From Ktedonobacterales bacterium (GTDB taxonomy: Bacteria > Chloroflexota > Ktedonobacteria > Ktedonobacterales > JADMIN01): a stretch of 11,551 bases of DNA. Position numbers and translations under genes: made by a program. The stretch lies in assembly GCA_025928125.1 (NCBI GenBank), contig JAICKD010000036.1, positions 1-11,551 on the forward strand, in the 5' to 3' direction. Under the pieces are notes generated by a model that searched no databases, was not told the origin of the DNA, and saw only the letters and a program-made list of their open reading frames with translations. Shown here in pieces: positions 1 through 5,854 of this stretch (positions within the stretch are counted from its first letter, which is position 1; each line of letters opens with the position of its first letter).

Positions 1-980
1 CCCAGGTCCACGCGAACCAGCAGCTCCGCGTGTCCCTTGGGTGGGTATAGCACGACTTGTGCGAGATTCGACGTTATGAAACAGGCGCTTTCCAGTTGCG
101 CCTCAACGTCCACCGCATAGACCTCGGAGAGCGCGGAGAGTTCGCGTTTCCTGCCAAGTTTGGCGGCTCGCGCGGTCTCTTGTGACTCGCGTTGAAGCCG
201 GTCAAACGTGGTAGTAACCTCTTCCAGCCGTCGACGATATTCATCAAGCGATCGCTGCCATAGGAAAACACCCGTCGCCGCCAGGGGCTCGCCTAGAATC
301 CGCTCAGCAAAAGTACGCGCATGCGCCAATCGCGGCTCGTAGTCCGTGGGGACACTATCTGGCTGAGCGGATGCCAGCACCGTATCTGATAGCACCGGCA
401 CTGGCCGTCCCGACGCGATCTCCACTGCCTGCCGCATCCACACATCCTGGCGTCCCTGGCGGTCTCGCGCAACCACGAGGTAGGCAAGCTCGACGGCAAC
501 CGACTCTTCCTGTCGCACCATCCGCGCTGAGAGCGGGGCAGGTGTTCGCCAATGCAACATCACGCGCCCCTGCTCAATAGCAAGCGCCACCGGATCAGCC
601 GCAGGCGTCAGCCGCAATGCAGTGAACCGGGAGCGGGCGGCAATATCGTCGAGCATCGCGGCGAGAGCCTCGCTGCCCTCAACCAAAAGCGTCATACTCT
701 CGTCGGCGCGCGCCTTTGCAAGCGCCGTAGTGTAGCGTGCCAGACTGCCATCCGACAGCGTGGCGGAAAGCACATCTTCATCCTCGACACGCACGCGCCC
801 ACCGATAGACTGAAGATAGTCGCGCGCAAGTATCAGCAGATCACCAGTAAGCTGCCGTGGCTGGCCAATCCGCCCGCTGCTCGTGGGCGCGCGCTGAACA
901 GCTTCCGCATGGGTCAGAGCGGCTGACGGCGACGCGACTGTCGGCTGCCGCTGGCGGCGACGCTGCCAGAACCATCTCAT
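1..980 (-). CDS. Unrecognised partner protein of the SNF2 helicase (3' part missing)
   Basis: An open frame of 326 codons runs without a stop from ATG at 980 to the left edge of the window. Its ATG overlaps the TGA of the upstream helicase gene (ATGA, 4 bases), so the two are probably translationally coupled. The N-terminus is short and very basic (MRWFWQRRRQRQ). Residues about 45-125 look like an alpha/beta domain (DYLQSIGGRVRVEDEDV, then a stretch resembling 'LLVEGSEAL'). Residues about 140-195 contain strand-like VELAYLVVARDRQG. Residues about 240-300 are charged and heptad-like, probably a coiled coil (LDEYRRRLEEV ... KRELSALSEVY), followed by a hydrophobic strand. There is no signal peptide or membrane segment. 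The family is not recognised. The arrangement recalls the yqhH-yqhG pair of Bacillus subtilis (SNF2 helicase beside a protein of unknown function), but this is from memory and unproven. It may instead supply the parts of RapA that the short helicase lacks. Confidence 0.85.
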   Translation of the reverse strand, partial: MRWFWQRRRQRQPTVASPSAALTHAEAVQRAPTSSGRIGQPRQLTGDLLILARDYLQSIGGRVRVEDEDVLSATLSDGSLARYTTALAKARADESMTLLVEGSEALAAMLDDIAARSRFTALRLTPAADPVALAIEQGRVMLHWRTPAPLSARMVRQEESVAVELAYLVVARDRQGRQDVWMRQAVEIASGRPVPVLSDTVLASAQPDSVPTDYEPRLAHARTFAERILGEPLAATGVFLWQRSLDEYRRRLEEVTTTFDRLQRESQETARAAKLGRKRELSALSEVYAVDVEAQLESACFITSNLAQVVLYPPKGHAELLVRVDL

Positions 981-2776
981 CGCAGTACCTCCGCCGTTAG
1001 TGATTCCGCCGCCGTTTGGCGCTCGCGCGCGCTCAACAGGTCATCTCCCAGTTCGGCCATCTCTCGACGTAGTTTTGTCCGATCATCGGCTTGCAGCAAC
1101 AGTTCGAGGATACGCTCTTCTAAGTCGAACTCGCCCTCCTGCACTTCAGAGAGTACCGTCTCAAGCGCGCCGACCGTCATCGTGAAGAGCGATATCTTCT
1201 GGTACAGGAGCCGCACCACATAGTCGTCTATAGTCTCGTGCAGGACAAAGTTGAGCACACGAACATCGCGTGACTGCCCCAGCCGATGCACCCTTCCAAT
1301 CCTTTGCTCGATGCGCATGGGGTTCCAATGCAGGTCATAGTTCACCACAATGTGACAGCGCTGGTGCAGGTTCAGCCCCTCGGCGCCCGCGTCGGTAGCG
1401 ATCAAGGTTTGCAGCCCGCCACTATTGAAGCGCTGGACAAGCGTCTCACGCTCGGAACGACTGAGCGCGCCAATGTACGACTCCGCGCTTCGTCCCCGCG
1501 CGCGAATCACCTCGCGTAGACGCGCCGCCGTCTCCAGCCGCAAGGTGAAGATCAACACCGGTTCGTCGCGCAGTTCGGCAAGAACATCGAGCAAAGTAGC
1601 CTCTTTTGCGCTGACAATAGCGGCGCAACGATCAGCCAGCGCGAGCAACTCTCCCCGCTCCTCGGGATGCTTTTCCGCCCGCGCCCGCAGAGAACACTCA
1701 ATTGCCTGAGGGCTACTGCTCAACGACTGTTGCAACGCCATGATCTCTCGAATGACCGCACCGCGATTCACCTTGCTGGAGCCGACAGGCGCACGGCGAA
1801 AGAGTACGCGCAAGTAGTCGGTAACATCTGAGATCAGCGCGTCTTCGGCGGGAGTCGCACTGATACTGCGCGTATCTACCGCTCTCCCAGCGAAGGCAAT
1901 ATCAGTGTCACTCCGGCGGGTGCGACACATATGCTCGCGCGCAAGGTTGCGCAGATCGGCGATCCGGTCGGGACGCACCACGCGGCATGTGCCTGGATCC
2001 GCAACATACTCCGCCTCGAACTCACGTTGGGTGCCGAGACGACCAGGAACCGCGAGATCAATCAGGCTGTAAAGATCAGTAATGCGATTAGCCACCGGGG
2101 TAGCGGTCAGCAACAGTCGCCAGGCGCTTCGTAATTCGCTCACGCATTGCCTGCGCCGTGAGGCAGGGTTCGCCAGCAGGTGCGCCTCATCGGCAATCAC
2201 ACAATCCCACGAGTGACTATTGATGCGCGCAAATGAACGCACAAACTGCGGCAGTGAGCAAATAACCCGCGGCTCGACCTCGAAGCCACGAAAGCGCTTC
2301 TCGTCGGTGAGCACGAAGTCCTCGTCGAAGTGTTCGCGCAGCTCCTGTTGCCACTGACTCAGCAGCGACTTTGGAGCCAACACCAGCGCCGTGCGCACCA
2401 GCCCGCGCAATGCAAGCTCCTTGTAAATAAGCCCCGCCTCAATTGTCTTCCCAAGCCCAACATCATCCGCGAGTATCGCAGCAGGCGCCTTCTCGCGCAA
2501 CACTTGCTCCACTACCCGCAGCTGGTAGCTATGGGGGCGGACGCGATCATAGAGCACTGCTGGAGCAAGCAGCCGATCAAACGACGCGGCGATGCGATGT
2601 CGCTGAGCACGCAAGGCCAGCGAATACCACCGCTGAGACGCCGACTGCTGTTCTGGTTCGGACATAGGTGTCGCACGCGCGTGAGAGAAAGAATCGGTAA
2701 AGGTCACACGGATTGGAGGATCGACGGAATCGGTAGCAAGTGATCGCGGCGCTGGTTTTTGCACAGATTCGTCCAT
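977..2776 (-). CDS. SNF2-family (RapA/HepA-like) ATP-dependent helicase
   Basis: Swi2/Snf2 ATPase of superfamily 2, 599 residues. Members use ATP to move along double-stranded nucleic acid; E. coli RapA recycles RNA polymerase. Visible motifs are the substrate-facing YQLRVVEQVL (about 84-93), motif I DDVGLGKT (104-111), Ia LVLAPKSLLSQW (131-142), II DEAH (196-199), III LLLTATP (221-227), a second RecA lobe with LIFTLRLETA (about 408-417), motif V TDAGAEGLNL (461-470) and VI QRIGRVHRLGQ (491-501). All key residues are intact. E. coli RapA is about 968 residues, so this protein is little more than the ATPase core with a short helical tail and lacks large flanking domains. The first 37 residues are Ser/Thr-rich and no clear ribosome binding site precedes the ATG at 2776, so Met38 (ATG at 2665) is an alternative start. 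It is cotranscribed with the downstream partner gene and probably driven by the extended -10 promoter at 2834-2842. Confidence 0.95.
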   Translation of the reverse strand: MDESVQKPAPRSLATDSVDPPIRVTFTDSFSHARATPMSEPEQQSASQRWYSLALRAQRHRIAASFDRLLAPAVLYDRVRPHSYQLRVVEQVLREKAPAAILADDVGLGKTIEAGLIYKELALRGLVRTALVLAPKSLLSQWQQELREHFDEDFVLTDEKRFRGFEVEPRVICSLPQFVRSFARINSHSWDCVIADEAHLLANPASRRRQCVSELRSAWRLLLTATPVANRITDLYSLIDLAVPGRLGTQREFEAEYVADPGTCRVVRPDRIADLRNLAREHMCRTRRSDTDIAFAGRAVDTRSISATPAEDALISDVTDYLRVLFRRAPVGSSKVNRGAVIREIMALQQSLSSSPQAIECSLRARAEKHPEERGELLALADRCAAIVSAKEATLLDVLAELRDEPVLIFTLRLETAARLREVIRARGRSAESYIGALSRSERETLVQRFNSGGLQTLIATDAGAEGLNLHQRCHIVVNYDLHWNPMRIEQRIGRVHRLGQSRDVRVLNFVLHETIDDYVVRLLYQKISLFTMTVGALETVLSEVQEGEFDLEERILELLLQADDRTKLRREMAELGDDLLSARERQTAAESLTAEVLR

Positions 2777-2833
2777 TTCGCACAGACCCCCGGAGGGGGC
2801 AGATGCACTGGTTAGCCTGTAGTAAGCGGTGGC

Positions 2834-2842
2834 AGTATATCA
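2834..2842 (-). promoter_or_regulatory. Extended -10 promoter of the helicase operon
   Basis: On the minus strand this reads TGATATACT: a TATACT box (5 of 6 to TATAAT) preceded by the TGn extension. No good -35 lies 16-18 bases upstream, as expected for an extended -10 promoter. Transcription would start near 2827, giving a leader of about 50 bases. Predicted from sequence only. Confidence 0.5.
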
Positions 2843-2894
2843 CGAAGCTGGCGAACGATTCAGATGAACACCAGCAGGCACAGGCTCAAACTCC

Positions 2895-2912
2895 TAACAG
2901 CGGCTGCTGTTA
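2895..2912. repeat. Perfect 7-bp inverted repeat (TAACAGC, 4-base loop, GCTGTTA)
   Basis: TAACAGC and GCTGTTA are exact reverse complements separated by GGCT. The site lies about 55 bases upstream of the helicase -10 box in the divergent region, a fitting place for a regulator binding site. No T-run follows on either strand, so it is not a terminator. Confidence 0.5.
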
Positions 2913-3089
2913 TGTTTGTCGGGAGAGTTTATGAGAGTCTTCACATACTGCTGGAAACGACTGATGAGCTCATGAAACTTTGTGCTACCAAGTGACGTAT
3001 TAATTGCAGGAGCAAGCAAAACCTATTGATTGCGCTGACTCCCTCAGCATGCGAATTGGCATGTATCACTTCACAATAGAGACAGACGG

Positions 3090-3173
3090 GGTCCGGCCTA
3101 ATCGCTGGACCGGTTACGGCAAATCAGTACGTGATTATCATCGCGAACCCAGGCTGATCCCATCCTCCGGTCC
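3090..3173 (+). repeat. Complementary blocks in the KGG gene leader
   Basis: GGTCCGG at 3090-3096, GGACCGG at 3107-3113 and CCGGTCC at 3167-3173. The last two pair perfectly over 7 bases, while GGTCC of the first can pair with GGACC of the second over 5 bases, so two mutually exclusive hairpins are possible in the transcript. The longer one ends about 43 bases before the ribosome binding site. A role is speculative. Confidence 0.35.
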
Positions 3174-3215
3174 AAGCGCTCGAAAGCCGCCGTCGCACGA
3201 CGTAGAAAGACCGAC

Positions 3216-3221
3216 GAGGAG
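3216..3221 (+). promoter_or_regulatory. Ribosome binding site of the KGG-repeat gene
   Basis: GAGGAG lies 7 bases before ATG at 3229. This decides the start: the same frame is open for 75 codons upstream (from a TTG at 3004), but none of the upstream starts has such a site. Confidence 0.8.
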
Positions 3222-3228
3222 TTTGACA

Positions 3229-3525
3229 ATGGCAGACGTCGAGAAGGTTGGCAAGAAGCGTGGTCCGGTCGCCGGCACCGAGGAAGCGCGCCGTGGTGGT
3301 GAGGCAGTCCGCAAGAAATACGGGCGTGAGTTCTACTCGCGCATCGGAAAAAAGGGCGGTGACACAGTACGGCGCGAACATGGCTCAGAATTTTACGCGG
3401 AAATTGGCCGTAAGGGCGGCGAGCAGACGAAGAATCGCCAGGGTTCCGAGTTCTATGCCCGCATCGGCCGTATCGGCGGCCAGCGCAATCGCGCGCGCGT
3501 CCAGCCGGACAGCAACAAAAAGTAA
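3229..3525 (+). CDS. KGG-repeat general stress protein (GsiB/YciG/Con-10-like)
   Basis: Small, very hydrophilic and basic protein of 98 residues. Residues 21-80 are three tandem 20-residue repeats with the pattern (R/K)(R/K)GG-x-x-x-x-(R/K)-x-x-G-x-EFY-x-x-IG, and a fourth begins at 81 (RIGG). This is the KGG or 'stress-induced bacterial acidophilic repeat' motif found in B. subtilis GsiB, E. coli YciG and fungal Con-10. The 20-residue periodicity also resembles group 1 plant LEA (Em) proteins. Such proteins are usually disordered and induced by starvation, desiccation or general stress; their biochemical action is poorly defined. There is no signal peptide, membrane segment or cysteine. It is monocistronic, with its own terminator at 3604-3648. 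At the DNA level the repeats are 60-base units (3289-3348, 3349-3408, 3409-3468) that have diverged mostly at third positions, which points to selection on the protein. Confidence 0.9.
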   Translation: MADVEKVGKKRGPVAGTEEARRGGEAVRKKYGREFYSRIGKKGGDTVRREHGSEFYAEIGRKGGEQTKNRQGSEFYARIGRIGGQRNRARVQPDSNKK

Positions 3526-3603
3526 GCAATTCGCGCGTCGGAGTGATTTAGCGGCGGATACTTTGTCCACCAGATGTGACCGCCGCAGACGCGCATCTAC
3601 CCC

Positions 3604-3648
3604 ACAAAGGCGAACTGGAACTATGTCTCCTTCGCCTTTGTTCTTTTC
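3604..3648 (+). terminator. Rho-independent terminator of the KGG-repeat gene
   Basis: Perfect 11-bp stem: ACAAAGGCGAA (3604-3614) with TTCGCCTTTGT (3631-3641), a 16-base loop, then a T-rich tract TTCTTTT. It lies 78 bases after the stop codon. Read on the other strand the stem remains but is followed by TGGGG, so it would not serve the convergent accA well. Confidence 0.85.
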
Positions 3649-3709
3649 CATCTGACGATGTCATCATAAACACATCTGCCCCAATAGGCATCAGCGGCAC
3701 GAGGCGTCT

Positions 3710-4693
3710 CTAGCGTGTCGCCTCAATCGCAGCATTCTGTATCGCGCTGAGGCCGATGGCGCGATAGCGCTGATAGCGCCGTTCGAGTAGATCCTCGGTT
3801 GGCAGCGCCTGTAGCTCGGCCAGATTTGCTAAGACAGCGGCTTTAACGGCGGCGGCGGCTTCGGTTTTGTTCTGGTGAGCGCCGCCCAGCGGTTCGGGGA
3901 TGATATCTTCGATCAACCGTAATTCTTTGAGATCCTTCGCGGTGATTTTCATTGCCTCGGCAGCATTCGGCGCAAACGCGTTATCGCGCCACATAATTGA
4001 CGCAGCAGCCTCCGGGCTTGCGACCGTGTAGATACTATACTCCAGCATTAGGATGCGGTCAGCGACACTCAGACCGAGTGCGCCTCCACTGCCACCTTCG
4101 CCAATAACCACCGTGACGATTGGGGTACGCAGGTTAGACATCACCATCAGGTTCTCGGCGATTGCCTGAGCAATGCCGCGTTGCTCATCCTCGAGGCCAG
4201 GTGATGCGCCTGGAATATCAACCAGGGTCACGACGGGAAGATGGAAGCGTTCCGCGTGTTGCAGAAGGCGCAAGACTTTCCGGTATCCCTCAGGATGCGA
4301 CATGCCAAAATTGCACTCCATGCGCTCTTTGGTATCACGACCCTTCTGGTTGCCTAGAATCATGACTGTTTGGCCGCCAAGGCTCGCCAGCCCGCCGAGA
4401 ATGGCGCGGTCATTGCCATAGCGCCGGTCGCCACGCAACTCGAAGAAATCGTCACACATCAAGTCGATATAGTCGGAGGTATAGGGGCGTTTCGGATGAC
4501 GCGCCACCTGCACGCATTGCCAGGGAGTCAATGCGCAATAGATCTCGCGCAGACGCAGATCGAGCTCGCTCTCATAATCTTTGAGGCGCGCGCGGTCGTC
4601 ACTCTTGAGTCTCGACGCTTTTCGCTGCAACGACTGAATGCGCTTATCAAGATCGGCCAACGGTCGCTCAAAGTCAAGATCGAATGTCATCAT
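3710..4693 (-). CDS. accA: Acetyl-CoA carboxylase carboxyltransferase subunit alpha
   Basis: With AccD this subunit forms the cytosolic carboxyltransferase that moves the carboxyl group from carboxybiotin to acetyl-CoA, making malonyl-CoA for fatty acid synthesis. Its 327 residues match the usual length (E. coli 319). Family features in order: helical N-terminus LADLDKRIQSL (about 12-22), RHPKRPYTSDYI (65-76), FFELRGDR (83-90), GNQKGRDTKER (114-124), NFGMSHPEGYRK (128-139), DIPGASPGLEDEQRG (159-173) and the glycine-rich GEGGSGGALG (198-207) of the crotonase-fold oxyanion site. Two adjacent ATG codons (4693, 4690) could start translation, preceded by a G-rich GGGGGGTAGGT. It lies 65 bases after accD and is surely cotranscribed with it. 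AccB and AccC are not in the window. No T-tailed terminator was found after the stop. Confidence 0.97.
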   Translation of the reverse strand: MMTFDLDFERPLADLDKRIQSLQRKASRLKSDDRARLKDYESELDLRLREIYCALTPWQCVQVARHPKRPYTSDYIDLMCDDFFELRGDRRYGNDRAILGGLASLGGQTVMILGNQKGRDTKERMECNFGMSHPEGYRKVLRLLQHAERFHLPVVTLVDIPGASPGLEDEQRGIAQAIAENLMVMSNLRTPIVTVVIGEGGSGGALGLSVADRILMLEYSIYTVASPEAAASIMWRDNAFAPNAAEAMKITAKDLKELRLIEDIIPEPLGGAHQNKTEAAAAVKAAVLANLAELQALPTEDLLERRYQRYRAIGLSAIQNAAIEATR

Positions 4694-4729
4694 ACCTACC
4701 CCCCACAGCGCATTGTCTATCAGTTCCGT

Positions 4730-4742
4730 TGCTGAATCAGCA
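4730..4742 (-). repeat. Small palindrome in the accD-accA gap
   Basis: TGCTGA-n-TCAGCA, a 6+1+6 inverted repeat, lies between the accD stop and the accA start, about 37 bases before the accA ATG. A neighbouring GCATGATGC can fold in competition. It could be a weak hairpin affecting accA translation or mRNA stability. Function unproven. Confidence 0.35.
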
Positions 4743-4758
4743 TCATGCTTAGCGAAAA

Positions 4759-5640
4759 CTAGTGCGCCACGGCCTCGGCGGCGGCATAGAGATGTAAGAC
4801 GCGTACAATGGTCGCCCGCAGATCACGGCGATGCACGATACTGTCGATCATGCCATGGGCAAGTAGAAACTCCGCATAGCCCACGTCTTTCGGCAGCTTC
4901 ACGTGCAAAGACTGCTCAATGACGCGCGGGCCAGTGAATGCGACAAGCGCACCTGGCTCAGCAATCGTCACATCGCCCAGCATCGCGAAGCTAGCGGTGA
5001 CGCCGCCCGTGGTAGGGTCGGTCAGTAGCACGATAAACGGCACGCCAGCATCCGCCATCCGGGCCAGCGCGGCGGAGGTCTTCGCCATCTGCATGAGCGC
5101 GATAACGCCTTCCTGCATGCGGGCGCCACCTGAAGCGGTTGAAATGAGCAGCGGAATGCGGTCTCGCGTCGCAATCTCGATGGCATGAGTTATTTTCTCG
5201 CCCACCACCGCGCCCATACTGCCGCCAAGGAAGCGGAAATCCATCACGACGAGCATGAGTGGCAGGCCATCAATCTTCGCCGCACCAGCCTTCACGCCCT
5301 CGGACAGATGCGTTGATGCGACCAGGCCTTCCAACTTGGAGCTATATGTCTGTGCGTTGCTGACGAACTTGAGCGGATCGTTCGAGACAAGATTGCCGTC
5401 GATTTCTTCAAAGGTCTTCTCATCGGTGAGTAGATCGATGCGCTCATTGGCGGTCAGTTGCGCATGATGACCACAGCGCGGGCAAACTTTGAGGTTGCGA
5501 TCCCAATCCTTACCGAGCAACAGTTCGCGACACTTCGGACATTTGACGGCCAGGTTGTCCGGGAGGGAGCGCATTGCTATATCAGGGTGCGCGCCATTGA
5601 AGCTCACGGGTATTTCCGCCTGCTTACCATTCTCGCTCAT
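4759..5640 (-). CDS. accD: Acetyl-CoA carboxylase carboxyltransferase subunit beta
   Basis: Beta subunit of the carboxyltransferase, partner of AccA in malonyl-CoA synthesis. It has 293 residues (E. coli 304). The N-terminal zinc ribbon is complete: Cys34, Cys37, Cys53 and Cys56 (CPKC, 15 residues, CPRC). In E. coli this ribbon binds zinc and nucleic acid. The crotonase-type core shows MDFRFLGGSMGAVVGEKI (133-150), STASGGARMQEG (168-179), LLTDPTTGGVTASFAMLGD (205-223) and EPGALVAFTGPRVIEQ (228-243). The start at 5640 has a near-perfect GGAGGT 5 bases upstream (5646-5651). The start codon overlaps the stop of a possible 35-codon ORF (5637-5744), which would make its translation coupled. Located after ftsY and before accA on the same strand. 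Confidence 0.97.
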   Translation of the reverse strand: MSENGKQAEIPVSFNGAHPDIAMRSLPDNLAVKCPKCRELLLGKDWDRNLKVCPRCGHHAQLTANERIDLLTDEKTFEEIDGNLVSNDPLKFVSNAQTYSSKLEGLVASTHLSEGVKAGAAKIDGLPLMLVVMDFRFLGGSMGAVVGEKITHAIEIATRDRIPLLISTASGGARMQEGVIALMQMAKTSAALARMADAGVPFIVLLTDPTTGGVTASFAMLGDVTIAEPGALVAFTGPRVIEQSLHVKLPKDVGYAEFLLAHGMIDSIVHRRDLRATIVRVLHLYAAAEAVAH

Positions 5641-5744
5641 GCTCTACCTCCGACCTCTGCAGGCCACGAACCTCGGCATGAAGGCTGGATGCCGCCTGCT
5701 TCCTGCTCGCGCCCAAAGTGCAGCGAGCGGAAAAAGCCTGCCAT
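5637..5744 (-). CDS. Possible 35-residue small protein or leader peptide upstream of accD
   Basis: ATG at 5744 is preceded by AGAGGAAG with GAGGA 7 bases before the start (5752-5756). The frame runs 35 codons, beginning MAGFFRSLHFGREQEAGG, and ends in a TGA that overlaps the accD ATG (ATGA). The accD ribosome binding site lies inside its last codons. This is the architecture of translational coupling. No known family is recognised and no membrane segment is seen; one Cys and one Trp are present. The frame has no stop for many codons upstream, so part of the openness is chance. It could be a real small protein, a regulatory leader, or a fortuitous ORF. Confidence 0.4.
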   Translation of the reverse strand: MAGFFRSLHFGREQEAGGIQPSCRGSWPAEVGGRA

Positions 5745-5854
5745 TCTATCTTCCTCTATTCTCGGACGCCCGTCAATCGTGAATTTCTGCGCCTTGGCCG
5801 CGCCCAGTATGGCAACGAAGCGCCAAAGTCGCCGTACGAGCCAAATCCCGATGG

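Larger units (their letters stand above)
2777..3228. other. Divergent intergenic region, helicase operon / KGG-repeat gene
   Basis: These 452 bases contain no convincing gene. They hold the helicase promoter near 2834-2842, a 7+4+7 inverted repeat at 2895-2912, a 10-base palindrome ATGAGCTCAT at 2964-2973, and a set of complementary blocks at 3090-3173 just before the KGG gene. No clear sigma-70 promoter was found for the KGG gene, so an alternative sigma factor or a poor promoter is possible. The KGG reading frame stays open upstream to about 3004, but without a ribosome binding site or family similarity. Confidence 0.7.

Noticed and set aside
3004..3228. N-terminal extension of the KGG protein by 75 residues in the same open frame
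   Set aside because: It would start at TTG without a ribosome binding site, the sequence does not resemble the family, and GAGGAG sits correctly before the ATG at 3229.
3526..3709. Terminator for accA on the minus strand
   Set aside because: Only 4-bp stems lie just after the stop, and the 11-bp stem at 3604-3641 has no T-run in that direction.
5641..5744. GGAAGCAG-like segment on the minus strand suggesting an SRP RNA next to ftsY
   Set aside because: Only a few bases resemble the conserved tip; the flanking stem of SRP RNA is absent.
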